Source: Candidatus Cryptobacteroides onthequi
GTDB taxonomy: Bacteria > Bacteroidota > Bacteroidia > Bacteroidales > UBA932
NCBI GenBank assembly: GCA_018066125.1
Contig: JAGHSA010000049.1
Span: 1-64,000, forward strand
Direction of reading: 5' to 3'
Length of the DNA: 64,000 nucleotides
Shown here: positions 28,514 to 37,146 of the stretch, piece by piece
Layout: each line of letters opens with the position of its first letter
Numbering within the stretch: position 1 is the stretch's first letter
Position numbers and translations under genes: made by a program
Notes under the pieces: generated by a model
Database searches by the model: none
What the model saw: only the letters and a program-made list of their open reading frames with translations
What the model was told of the DNA's origin: nothing

Positions 28514-29356
28514 TTATTTCAAATCTTCAGTTGCGCACCAGTCCATGTCATTGTAGTCGTCATTCTCACCGCACATGCCCCAGATAAAGGTGTAGTTGCG
28601 TGTGGCGCATGCGGAATGGATGCTCCACTGCGGAGAGATCACGGACTCCTCATTGTGCATCCAGATGTGGCGTGTCTCCTGAGGCTCGCCCATGAAGTGG
28701 CAGACAGCGTTTCCTTCAGGTACCTCGAAATAGAAGTAGACCTCCATGCGGCGGTCGTGAGTGTGTGCCGGCATGGTGTTCCAGGTGGAGCCCGGAGCAA
28801 GCTCGGTCATACCCATCTGGAGCTGGCAGCATGGCACGACTTCCTTGACGAGGAGGCGGTTGATGGTGCGCTCGTTGGACTCTTCAAGGGATCCGAGATG
28901 CATCACTACTGCGTCTGCCTTGCTGACCTTCTTCACGCCTGTCTCCTTGTGGGCTGTGGCTGAGCAGAAGTAGAAGTGGGCAGGCTTTTCGGCAGAGTCG
29001 CTCTTGAAGGTGATGTGGCGGTTGCCGCGGCCGACATAGATGGCCTCCTTGTATTCGAGATGGTATTCCTCGTCGCCGACGATTACCGATCCTGCGCCGC
29101 CGACGTTGAAGATGCCGACTTCGCGGCGCTGGGTGAAATAGTCGGCGCGGAGAACCTCGGGAGCATCGAGTCTGAGGGGCTCTGTCACAGGGACTGCTCC
29201 ACCTGTAATGATGCGGTCAAACATCGAATATACCATATTGATCTCGTCTGCCACCATCACGTTCTGGACGAGATATTCCTGGCGGAGACGCTCGGTGTCA
29301 TAGTGCTTTGCATCCACATTGCTGGATGCCTGGCGTACTGTGCAGTTGATTTTCAT
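28514..29356 (-). CDS. kduI: 5-keto-4-deoxyuronate isomerase
   Basis: This 280-residue cupin enzyme converts 5-keto-4-deoxyuronate (from unsaturated galacturonate released by lyases and GH105) into 2,5-diketo-3-deoxygluconate. The zinc ligands are in place: H198 and H200 in MPAHTHDRR, E205 in MEVYFYF and H247 in WSIHSAC. These are two residues off the E. coli KduI numbering. Length matches the family. It lies 8 bp after kduD in the same operon. Cytoplasmic; no signal peptide. Confidence 0.96.
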   Translation of the reverse strand: MKINCTVRQASSNVDAKHYDTERLRQEYLVQNVMVADEINMVYSMFDRIITGGAVPVTEPLRLDAPEVLRADYFTQRREVGIFNVGGAGSVIVGDEEYHLEYKEAIYVGRGNRHITFKSDSAEKPAHFYFCSATAHKETGVKKVSKADAVVMHLGSLEESNERTINRLLVKEVVPCCQLQMGMTELAPGSTWNTMPAHTHDRRMEVYFYFEVPEGNAVCHFMGEPQETRHIWMHNEESVISPQWSIHSACATRNYTFIWGMCGENDDYNDMDWCATEDLK

Positions 29357-29364
29357 GTCTTATC

Positions 29365-30168
29365 TTACTTTGGCTGTTTTCCTATATATGCGAGAATGCC
29401 GCCGTCCACATAGAGTATGTGGCCGTTGACGGCGTCTGATGCGTGTGATGCGAGGAACACCGCAGGCCCTCCGAGCTCGTCAGGGTCGAGCCATCTGCCG
29501 GCAGGAGTCTTGGCGCAGATGAAGCTGTCGAAAGGATGACGGCTGCCGTCTGCCTGAGGCTCGCGCAGCGGAGCGGTCTGTGGAGTGGCGATGTAGCCCG
29601 GACCGATGCCGTTGCACTGGATGTTGTACTCGCCGTACTCTGAGCAGATGTTGCGCGTGAGCATCTTGAGTCCGCCCTTTGCGGCGGCATATGCGGACAC
29701 GGTCTCGCGTCCGAGCTCAGACATCATGGAGCAGATGTTGATGATCTTGCCTTCGCGGCGCTCCATCATCTCAGGGATGACTGCAGCGGAGACGATGTAT
29801 GGAGCCACGAGGTCGATGTCTATGACCTGCTGGAACTCTTCTCTTTTCATCTCGTGCATGGGGATGCGCTTGATGATGCCGGCGTTGTTGACCAGGATGT
29901 CGATCTGGCCGACTTCCGCATGGATGGTCTCGACGAGAGCCTTGACGGCCACCTCGTCCGTGACGTCGCACACGTAACCATGTACGTTGGTAATGCCATC
30001 GGCAGCGTATGCCGCCAGTGCCTTGTCGCGCGCTTCCTCGCTCCGGCAGTTGAATATGATGTTGCTTGCTCCGGCTCCGACAAATGCCTTTGCGATGCTA
30101 TAGCCTATGCCATAGCAGCCACCTGTGATCCAGGCGTTCTTTCCTTCGAGTGAAAATGGATTCTTCAT
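29365..30168 (-). CDS. kduD: 2-deoxy-D-gluconate 3-dehydrogenase / DKII reductase, SDR family
   Basis: This 267-residue short-chain dehydrogenase reduces 2,5-diketo-3-deoxygluconate to KDG. It has the Rossmann motif ITGGCYGIGYSIA (~14-26), NNAG (~94-97), and the catalytic Ser 147, Tyr 160 and Lys 164 (SAYAAAKGG). The start is set at MKNPFSLEGK (30168). An upstream in-frame ATG (30213) would read through the repeat hairpin. It is the first gene of kduD-kduI-DUF4861-GH43. A promoter is not obvious: a TAATTTTG box at 30211-30218 is possible but lacks a properly spaced -33. Confidence 0.93.
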   Translation of the reverse strand: MKNPFSLEGKNAWITGGCYGIGYSIAKAFVGAGASNIIFNCRSEEARDKALAAYAADGITNVHGYVCDVTDEVAVKALVETIHAEVGQIDILVNNAGIIKRIPMHEMKREEFQQVIDIDLVAPYIVSAAVIPEMMERREGKIINICSMMSELGRETVSAYAAAKGGLKMLTRNICSEYGEYNIQCNGIGPGYIATPQTAPLREPQADGSRHPFDSFICAKTPAGRWLDPDELGGPAVFLASHASDAVNGHILYVDGGILAYIGKQPK

Positions 30169-30186
30169 ACTGTTCGATACTAAAAA

Positions 30187-30240
30187 GAGAAGGAACTTTC
30201 TGTTCCTTCTCAAAATTAGCTATTTTTCATCAAACTGCAA
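30187..30240 (-). repeat. Hairpin-plus-tail repeat, copy 1
   Basis: A perfect 10-bp stem (GAGAAGGAAC / GTTCCTTCTC, 5-nt loop) at 30187-30211 is followed by a 29-base tail (30212-30240) that differs at only a few positions from copy 2 at 31972-32025. The stems differ in sequence but not in length or loop size. On the minus strand the stem is followed by TTTTTAG, so it can end the transcript of the small lipoprotein gene just upstream of kduD. Confidence 0.8.
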
Positions 30241-30287
30241 TCAGTCCTTATGATGTCCTTTACATGGCAGACCGAAACATTCAAGGC

Positions 30288-30818
30288 TTACATCAGTCCA
30301 TCATATTGTGCAGGACCCACATAGTGGACATCAAATGTCGTGTTGTCTTTGAGGATGATTCTGAAATCTATGCGAGCATTGCCGTCTTCAATGATGTATT
30401 GTTTGATGAGAGTCTTTTTTACGCTCGTGCTCGACTGGCTGTATTCGCTGTCTCTGTTTACAAGTATGTCTTCGTGTGTCCCAAGATTGCGTAAACAGAT
30501 GGATTCCAGATACTCTCCCTTCTCGGTATATGTCTTGCCGACATGTCTGAAACCTTGGATTGAGACTATACTGCTTTTGTCTATCTGTGAGAAGTTTGAA
30601 TAATTTTCAGTATATAAGGCAAGGCGATGAGAAGTTCCCTTGCTTATGTCTGCAACCCCACCACCGGTGAACACGGAGTTGAGTTCGCATATAAGGCTCC
30701 CATTTTCATAAATGCCATTGACATTATATGATGCATCGTATGAGCTGCTTTCGAATTTGACCTTCTCGCAGCTGATTAAAGCAAGGAGACCGAGACAGAT
30801 AGCTGCAATTTTTCTCAT
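30288..30818 (-). CDS. Hypothetical small lipoprotein
   Basis: This 176-residue protein has a short lipoprotein signal (LALISC, Cys 17). No domain is recognised; it is rich in Ser, Asn and Tyr and probably mostly beta. It lies 11 bp after the outer-membrane barrel gene and should be cotranscribed with it, so the two may work together at the outer membrane. Its base composition is visibly more AT-rich than the pectin genes on both sides, and the pair sits between two copies of a hairpin repeat, which suggests acquisition as a unit. Confidence 0.7.
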   Translation of the reverse strand: MRKIAAICLGLLALISCEKVKFESSSYDASYNVNGIYENGSLICELNSVFTGGGVADISKGTSHRLALYTENYSNFSQIDKSSIVSIQGFRHVGKTYTEKGEYLESICLRNLGTHEDILVNRDSEYSQSSTSVKKTLIKQYIIEDGNARIDFRIILKDNTTFDVHYVGPAQYDGLM

Positions 30819-30829
30819 TTTTATAAGTT

Positions 30830-31432
30830 TTAGAATTTTCTACCGTATGTTATAGCGCAGATGGCTGTATGACCATTTATTGGAGGTTCGCCAGCATATT
30901 TCTTACCACAGTCAATGGCTCCTATATATGTCTCGATACCAATATGGCTGACTTCAAAATTATATTTGAATTTTAGACATGCTCCAAAGTCAAATCGTTT
31001 GAAATAACCAGAATATGAAGTGGCATAAGGTGCATAATCGACTCCTGGAGGAGGACAATCATAGTATTTCTCCTGATTGTGGTTGACGTCAAACAAGCGG
31101 CTTGAAACATATGGACCAGCGCCAAACTCGGCCTTGCCTATATGATAATTCAAAGTCAGAGGGATAGACAGAAATAGTGCACCATATTGTGATTTGCCAT
31201 ACAAAGCACACTTGAGTCCGCCATCCACAGACAAATTGTCCTTAAGAAAGTAATCGAAACCGAGTCCGACAGAAGCGGAAAGCCTCGCTCCAGTTTCTGG
31301 ATAATTACCTTTCACGTTTGAAATTCCTGCTCCGATTTCGCTGTATCTTTGCGCTTGAGATGCAAAAGAAACACACGCCGCAATCAGAATGATAAAGAAA
31401 CGTTTCAAGGTGGTACTAATAAGCCAGTTCAT
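30830..31432 (-). CDS. Small outer-membrane beta-barrel protein
   Basis: This 200-residue protein has a signal peptide ending FASQAQ (~28) and alternating hydrophobic strands (LSASVGLGFDYF, LNYHIGKAEFGAGPYV, FDFGACLKFKYNF), ending in an aromatic YGRKF. The pattern fits an 8-stranded OmpX/outer-membrane-protein-beta-barrel type. It is preceded by the best-spaced promoter in the window and followed by the hypothetical lipoprotein. AT-rich compared with flanking genes. Function unknown; it has no clear link to pectin metabolism. Confidence 0.75.
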   Translation of the reverse strand: MNWLISTTLKRFFIILIAACVSFASQAQRYSEIGAGISNVKGNYPETGARLSASVGLGFDYFLKDNLSVDGGLKCALYGKSQYGALFLSIPLTLNYHIGKAEFGAGPYVSSRLFDVNHNQEKYYDCPPPGVDYAPYATSYSGYFKRFDFGACLKFKYNFEVSHIGIETYIGAIDCGKKYAGEPPINGHTAICAITYGRKF

Positions 31433-31520
31433 ATTCTTCTCTTCTCTTCTTCCGGAGTCAATCCCATAGTCAGAATTCTTTGTTAATCATATGTATGAGT
31501 GTGTTGTGTGTGTTTTTTTG

Positions 31521-31552
31521 CAAATGTATATAGCAGTATACCAATTTGCAAA
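31521..31552 (-). promoter_or_regulatory. Bacteroidetes-type promoter of the barrel/lipoprotein pair
   Basis: On the minus strand TTTG (31549-31552) and TACATTTG (31521-31528) are separated by exactly 20 bases, a full -33/-7 match. The leader to the start codon would be about 80 bases. Confidence 0.8.
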
Positions 31553-31647
31553 TTCTTTCACATAGTAAACCTTGTAGACTTGTCATTGCAGTACCTTCTT
31601 CTGCAGCCCCATTGGAGGTCCTGGCTCAGAATAATATAAAGCTGAAA

Positions 31648-31780
31648 TCCACCTGGCAGGATAATATGCCCTGGAGGTCTTCAAGGCGTAGACGAGATGC
31701 CAGGTGGCGCCAAGAAGGGTCCACCGGACATCACAATCTCCATCACAGAGCCTGTACGGCTATCGGGCATGCCAGGTGGA
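31648..31780. repeat. Short palindromic repeats in a gene-free stretch
   Basis: The 383 bases at 31433-31815 have no convincing gene. Besides the promoter they contain TCCACCTGGCA (31648-31658) and its exact inverse TGCCAGGTGGA (31770-31780), plus a third copy of the inverse, ATGCCAGGTGG, at 31697-31707. The GC-rich character differs from the AT-rich islet to the left. Nothing else is recognised. Confidence 0.55.
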
Positions 31781-31815
31781 GTTCCGGTAAGCAGTAGTCA
31801 AACAGGTGCGTCTGG

Positions 31816-31971
31816 CTACGCCTCCGTCTTCGGACCAAGGAGGATATCCATGGCGTCGTCGACGCTGACGGACTCTTCGATGTGGAAGCTGCCGTCGCCC
31901 TTCTGTGCCGCGCGGTATGCTTTGCGTGCCATTTCGTAGGCCCTGACGCCGTCCACGGACTTTGCGGAGAA
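31816..31971 (-). pseudogene. truB remnant with internal deletion
   Basis: The minus strand encodes PLFSAKSVDGVRAYEMARKA followed by YRAAQKGDGSF and then HIEESVSVDDAMDILLG. This is a join of two parts of the full TruB encoded at 50097-50975: residues ~140-171 and ~270-287. About 98 codons are missing, including much of the C-terminal part of the catalytic domain. The join falls at GCAGCTTC, present at both breakpoints in the intact gene, which suggests deletion between short direct repeats. Nothing of the N-terminal half with the catalytic Asp remains, so it cannot be a working pseudouridine synthase. It abuts the hairpin repeat copy 2. Confidence 0.88.
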
Positions 31972-32025
31972 GAGAGGGTGCACGAAGCACCCTCTCAAAT
32001 TTAGCTATTTTTAATCAAACTACAA
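31972..32025 (-). repeat. Hairpin-plus-tail repeat, copy 2
   Basis: The perfect 10-bp stem GAGAGGGTGC / GCACCCTCTC (loop ACGAA) and tail 31997-32025 have the same architecture and orientation as copy 1. The tail includes the stop codon of the giant lipoprotein gene. Unlike copy 1 there is no T run after the stem; truB-like sequence begins there instead. Confidence 0.8.
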
Positions 32026-35000
32026 CCATCTTGGGTCGCCTGCCTTTGCAGCCTTGACGGCAGCGTCAGTCACCTTGAATACACCTGCAGCCGAGTCGCT
32101 GCAAGGATCGGCCTCAAGTACTGCTCCGCCATTTGCTGTAGCGGCCTCCTGGCTGATGGTTCCTGTCCAGAACTTCTCTGAGCTGCAGTTGAAGAAGAAG
32201 TTGTTCTTCATCACCGGTACCATGGTTCCGGTCTTCGCGAGGATGGTAGAGGAACCTGTCTCGTTGAGGAAGAGGTTGCCTGTCACCGCGTACTTCGCGC
32301 CGATGTCGGAGCGTACGTAGAGGATGGAGTTGGAAGCGTCTATGGAGACAGCGTTGAAGGTGTTGTTCTTGATGGAGATGCTCTCACCCACCTTTGCGTC
32401 GCAGCGGATGAAATCGCGGCCGCCGTCATAGATGGTAGAGTTCTCCACGATGACTGCACCGTATACGCCCTTGCGGAGGTCGAGCATGCCCTGGCCTGTG
32501 CCGAAACCATGGATGAGGTTGCGGTTGAAGCTGAGGACACCGATCTTCGAATCCACGCCGTTGCCGTAGAAGAGACTCTTGTTGAAAGCTGCGATGTCGC
32601 ATCCTTCGATGAGAATCTTGTCGGCCTCGATGGCCTCGGCGATCTCGAATGCGTTGCCGAGTGCCTTGGCATTGCCGCTGAGTCTGATATTCCTCATGGT
32701 GAATGAGGTTGTTCCGAGACCGAGCTTGATGCTTCCGATCACCTCAGGCTTCTGGCCGCCCTTGATCTGACCGCTGATGGTCAGAGGGGTGGCGATGGTC
32801 AGGATTCCCTGGAGATCTGCATCTGCGGTGAGGTCGTATGCTACGCCGGTGTATGCGAGGGTGATGTTGGTCTTGCCCACTGAGATACCGTTGAGGAGTT
32901 CCTCGACGCTTGATGCTGTGAAGTCAGGTGTGGCCTTGGTGCGTCCTGTAGGGTTCCATCTCGGTGCACCTGCAGCGCAGCTCATCACGAGGGCGTCGGT
33001 GAGGGTGTAGTCACCGGCAGCGGCGTTCCTGCAAGGGGCAGAGCTGAGGACGAGACCGCCGTTGGCGGTGGCAGCCTCTTCTGTGATGAGGCCTGTCCAG
33101 AACTTGGATGCGGTACAGTTGTAGAAGAAGTTGTTTGCGATGACAGAAGGAACGGTCACTCCAGTTGCCTTGATAAGGAGGTTGTTAGAGCCTGTCTCAT
33201 TGAGGAAGAGGTTGTTCCTGAATACATAGCTTTCAGGTGTAGACCTCACGTAGAGAATGCCGTTGCCGTTTTCGAGGGTCACACCGTCGAAGGTGTTAGC
33301 CACGATGTTGACAGAGCCTGTGACTCTGCCGGCGTCGGCACGGATGAAGTCGCGTCCGCCCACGATGGTCGAGTGCTCGATGGTGAGGTTGGTGTAGGTT
33401 CCCTTGGGGGTGTCGAAGATGCCCTGGCCGGTGCCGTGGTTGGTTACCTTGACGTTGTGGAACATGAGTGACGCGGTGGTGAGACCTGCGTTGTCATAAT
33501 ATACGCTCTTGGTGTATCCGTCCACGTCGCAGTCCTTCATGGTCACCTTGTCGGCGCTTGCCTCTGCGCTCACGTTGAGGAGCACTCCGAGAGAACCGTT
33601 TCCTTCGAATCTGATCTTCTCGAATGCCACTGTGCCGAGGGTGCCTGCGAGGTTGAAGAAGCCCTTGACTACAGGATATGCTCCGTCAGCTACTTCGCCT
33701 GAGAGCCTGAATCCTGCAGGGATCTCGAGAGCGGCCTCGCCGAGCTCATAAGGCGAGCCGGCAGCTGCGAGCTTGATATCGGTCTTTCCTGCAGAAAGTG
33801 CAGACATGAGTTCCTCTGCGTTGTTGACTGTGTAGCAGTCGCTGCAGCCTGCATCGTAAGAAGGGTTCCACTTTGCAGGACCTACGCGGTTGCTGATAGC
33901 CAGACCGCTCACGAGTGTGAAGTCACCGCCCTCGGCGTTCTTCCAAGGGTCTGAGGTGATGACTGCACCGTTGTTGCCGGTGGCTGTCTCCTCGCTGATG
34001 GTTCCGGTGAAGATCTTGTCTGAGCAGCCGTAGAAGAAGTTGTTTGCCATCTTAGGCACCTGGGTGCCGGTCTTGGCAAGGATCACGTCGCAGCTGTGGA
34101 AGATGTTGCCGGATACGTTGTAGAGCTGTGCGGAAGCCACTCTCACATAGAGGAGGCTGTTGCTTGCTCCGGTCGAGGTCTTGTAGAAGTCGTTGTTGCG
34201 GATGTTGATCACGTTGTTGACGATGGCGGCGTCGGCACGGATGAAGTCGCGGAATCCGCCGTTGAAGGTCGACTCCATGATGGTGATGTTGCCGAATGTA
34301 CCCTTGCGGAAGTCGAATCCGCCCTGGCCTGTGCCCTGTCCGGTGACTGTGATGCCGCGGAAGATGGCGTCGCTCACCTGGGAGCCTGCATTTGGACCGT
34401 AGATCACGCTCTTGGAGTAGCCGTCGATCTCGCAGTTGTCCACGAGGATGAGATCGGCCTTGAGGTCATCTGCGGTGGTGATGAGCACACCCTGGCCGTC
34501 GGCTGCGAGCCTGAGGCCTGTGAGTGAGAATGTGCCGACTTCGCCGGAGAGGGTGAATGCGCCCTTGACTGTCGCGCCTTCCTGGCCCTTGAGGGCGAGA
34601 GGGGCGGTGACGGTGAGCATGCCTTCCTCCAGTGAGTACTCGCCTGGAGCAAGTGTGATCTCGCTCTTGCCGGCCGAGATGGCGGTGAGGAGCTCTTCGG
34701 TCGATGATACCACGAACTCGTCGTCTCCACCCGCAGCTGCCTTAGGAAGCACTGCGAATGCTGCTGCGCCAGGGTCGGACTGGGTGTTGTAGATGTCGTC
34801 CTCGCCAGGGTTGGCGTATACATATGCCATGTAGCTGCCAGCACCGAGGAACTTCACGACATCTGAGCTGATGGTGTACTCGTTGGTCTCGGCAGCATAG
34901 GTCTTGCCGCTGAATGTGACAGAGTAGCTTGCTGCGCCGTCAACAGCGTCCCATGTGAGCACGATGTCGGTAGCATCGCCTTCGGTCACTGTGCCCGGAG

Positions 35001-37128
35001 CCGCTGAAGGAGCAGGTGCCGGGAGGGCTGTGTTGACCTGACGGCAGTCAAGAGACCATGCGAGCTTCTCGAGGCTGACAGGGCCTGTCGCATATACATA
35101 GATCTTGGTCTCAGAGGTGATGTCGGTGATCAGGACCTTCTGTGATGTGGTCATGTCAGCCTGAGCGGCTGCACCTCCCTTGATCACCAGACCGTCCTCG
35201 GTCTCGGCAGCCACTACGAGGTGACCGGTACCTGCGGAAGGTCTGAGGACTACTGAACCTGGCTGATCCACGATGAACATGAGATATCCGTCCTGAGGCT
35301 GTCCCTTTCTCGCGAGGGTGGTGGCTGCGGTGAAGTTGAGCTGGCCGTCGCTGAAGTTCATGACATTCTCAGTCACGCTGAGGAGGAGGTTGTCTCTTAC
35401 CTTTGACTTCTTCACCTCGCCTGCGAAGAGCTTGGCGTTGGCGAAGTTCCATGTGGTGGCGCCTGTGAGGACTTCCTGTGTGAGGTCTTCAGGCTCTTCC
35501 ACGTAAGGGGTAAACCATCTTGAAGCACCGATCTTGGCTGAAGAGAGGTCGGTGTCCGTGAGGTTGAACTGGCCGCCTGCAGCATTGAAGCAAGGGTTCT
35601 CGTCGAGATTCCTGCCGTTGGCGTCAGACATGCTGAAGTTGGCGGTGAAGAATGACTCAGGTACATTGTAGAAGTAGTTTGCCGATGCTGCGAGGTTCAT
35701 GTCTGCTGCCGGCTTGTACTTGGCGTTGGCACTGGTGAGGGCAGCCTTCTCTCCCATGTTGAGGAAGAGGTTCTTCTTGAGGCTGATGCTTCCAGGCAGT
35801 GTCTGGAATGCGATGAGACCCGCGTTGTTGGTGTTGTCGACAAAGCAGAGGTTCATGATGGTGTTGTTCTCGATCCTGAGGTCGCCGATCACAGGGTTCG
35901 CATCCACTCTGACGAAGGTGCGGAAGCTGTTGTAGATGGTGTTGTCCACGATGTTGAGCTTGGTGATTTCGGTAGCCTGGCGGATGTCGATACCGTCACC
36001 GCCGCCGCTTCCGTCGCCGTTGACAGCGTCAATGATACAGCTCTCCCAGGTCATCTCTCCTATCTTGAGTGTCTTTCCCCACTCATAGAAGAGTCCCTTC
36101 GAGTAGCCGGTGATGTGGCAGTTCTTGTAGATGATGCTGTTCACGGCTACACCGTCGGCTGTGGATCCTTCCTTGTGCTGGATGAGGAAGCCGCAGGTAT
36201 TGCCTATGCCGTTGAGCTCGACACCTTCGAAATAGATGTCACCGCCATTGAAGCTGTCGGTGATGTTGTAGCTTCCGTTGATGACCGGCATGGTGCCGTC
36301 AGCTTCGCCCTGGCCATATACCTTGACTCCCTTTGAGAGGTCGATTCCCTTCGCGATGTCTCCGGCGCCTACGGTGTATGGCGATCCCTCCATGGTGAGG
36401 AGGATGTTGGCGCCGTCATTGAGGGCTGCTGCGAGAGCGGCGTCGCTGTTGACTGTCACGAGCCCGTTTCCGTCCGGCATGGTCCAGAGGTTGACCTCGC
36501 CGCGGTTTGCAGAGAGGTAGAAGAGGCTTGCCACGTAGTTGGTGGAAGGAGTGAGACCGCTGATGGTGGCTGCAGCTGCAGCGATCTGGCCGTTGTCGAG
36601 GGTGACTGTATTCACGTTCTCCTCGTCGCCGACTGCATAGATCTCCATGTGGGTGACCTCAGGGTCGGCTGTCCATGTGAAGCTGAGTGTAGTTGCGGTC
36701 CTGTCGGATACCTTGAGGTAGAGGTTGTCCTTTACCGCGAAAGTCTTGACAGACTTGTCGTAAACAGCCCAGTTTGAAGGGTCCTTCACGCTGTTCATTG
36801 CCTGTACCTTGAAGTAGTAGGTCTGGTCGGCTGTAAGCTTCATGGTGTAAGGGACCTGGTCTGAAGGGATGGTCACACTCTGGACTTCCTGGGTCATGTC
36901 CTTGTCGCTGTAGACGGCAAGGTTGTAGCTCTCGGCATCCTTTGAGACCTCCCAGTTGAAGGTCACCTGGTCGCCGTTGACGATTTTTGCGGAGAGTCCC
37001 ATAGGCTCGAGACACCTCTTGAGATTCATAGAGGTGATCTCCTCCGGCTCATCTACACTGCACCCGGTGATGACAAAGCCTGTGCAGAGGACTGCGAGGA
37101 CTGCTAATGATCTGAATATATGTTTCAT
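32020..37128 (-). CDS. Giant surface lipoprotein with FN3 domains and four beta-helix modules (DUF4957/DUF5123-like)
   Basis: This 1702-residue lipoprotein (ITGC, Cys 23) has two FN3-like domains (~37-218), a first right-handed beta-helix module (~221-540), a beta-sandwich (~548-698), a third FN3-like domain (~703-796) and three further beta-helix modules (~803-1088, 1098-1393, 1402-1702). The last three modules are clear repeats, each with TGQG, a GGRDFIRADA-like line, an ILYVR/LLYVR line, an NNFFYNC-like turn and a closing PRW/AKW. Proteins with DUF4957 and DUF5123 occur after SusC/SusD in pectin loci, in the place of SusE/SusF glycan-binding proteins. It is last in the operon, 18 bp after SusD. 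Pectin binding is inferred; a lyase-like activity cannot be excluded since the fold is shared with pectate lyases. Confidence 0.85.
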   Translation of the reverse strand: MKHIFRSLAVLAVLCTGFVITGCSVDEPEEITSMNLKRCLEPMGLSAKIVNGDQVTFNWEVSKDAESYNLAVYSDKDMTQEVQSVTIPSDQVPYTMKLTADQTYYFKVQAMNSVKDPSNWAVYDKSVKTFAVKDNLYLKVSDRTATTLSFTWTADPEVTHMEIYAVGDEENVNTVTLDNGQIAAAAATISGLTPSTNYVASLFYLSANRGEVNLWTMPDGNGLVTVNSDAALAAALNDGANILLTMEGSPYTVGAGDIAKGIDLSKGVKVYGQGEADGTMPVINGSYNITDSFNGGDIYFEGVELNGIGNTCGFLIQHKEGSTADGVAVNSIIYKNCHITGYSKGLFYEWGKTLKIGEMTWESCIIDAVNGDGSGGGDGIDIRQATEITKLNIVDNTIYNSFRTFVRVDANPVIGDLRIENNTIMNLCFVDNTNNAGLIAFQTLPGSISLKKNLFLNMGEKAALTSANAKYKPAADMNLAASANYFYNVPESFFTANFSMSDANGRNLDENPCFNAAGGQFNLTDTDLSSAKIGASRWFTPYVEEPEDLTQEVLTGATTWNFANAKLFAGEVKKSKVRDNLLLSVTENVMNFSDGQLNFTAATTLARKGQPQDGYLMFIVDQPGSVVLRPSAGTGHLVVAAETEDGLVIKGGAAAQADMTTSQKVLITDITSETKIYVYATGPVSLEKLAWSLDCRQVNTALPAPAPSAAPGTVTEGDATDIVLTWDAVDGAASYSVTFSGKTYAAETNEYTISSDVVKFLGAGSYMAYVYANPGEDDIYNTQSDPGAAAFAVLPKAAAGGDDEFVVSSTEELLTAISAGKSEITLAPGEYSLEEGMLTVTAPLALKGQEGATVKGAFTLSGEVGTFSLTGLRLAADGQGVLITTADDLKADLILVDNCEIDGYSKSVIYGPNAGSQVSDAIFRGITVTGQGTGQGGFDFRKGTFGNITIMESTFNGGFRDFIRADAAIVNNVINIRNNDFYKTSTGASNSLLYVRVASAQLYNVSGNIFHSCDVILAKTGTQVPKMANNFFYGCSDKIFTGTISEETATGNNGAVITSDPWKNAEGGDFTLVSGLAISNRVGPAKWNPSYDAGCSDCYTVNNAEELMSALSAGKTDIKLAAAGSPYELGEAALEIPAGFRLSGEVADGAYPVVKGFFNLAGTLGTVAFEKIRFEGNGSLGVLLNVSAEASADKVTMKDCDVDGYTKSVYYDNAGLTTASLMFHNVKVTNHGTGQGIFDTPKGTYTNLTIEHSTIVGGRDFIRADAGRVTGSVNIVANTFDGVTLENGNGILYVRSTPESYVFRNNLFLNETGSNNLLIKATGVTVPSVIANNFFYNCTASKFWTGLITEEAATANGGLVLSSAPCRNAAAGDYTLTDALVMSCAAGAPRWNPTGRTKATPDFTASSVEELLNGISVGKTNITLAYTGVAYDLTADADLQGILTIATPLTISGQIKGGQKPEVIGSIKLGLGTTSFTMRNIRLSGNAKALGNAFEIAEAIEADKILIEGCDIAAFNKSLFYGNGVDSKIGVLSFNRNLIHGFGTGQGMLDLRKGVYGAVIVENSTIYDGGRDFIRCDAKVGESISIKNNTFNAVSIDASNSILYVRSDIGAKYAVTGNLFLNETGSSTILAKTGTMVPVMKNNFFFNCSSEKFWTGTISQEAATANGGAVLEADPCSDSAAGVFKVTDAAVKAAKAGDPRWL

Positions 37129-37146
37129 TGCTGAGTTGCGATTTTA

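Noticed and set aside
30211..30218. Minus-strand TAATTTTG as kduD promoter
   Set aside because: A TTTG lies upstream but only 12 bases away instead of about 20, and the same box occurs in repeat copy 2 where no gene start follows closely; left open.
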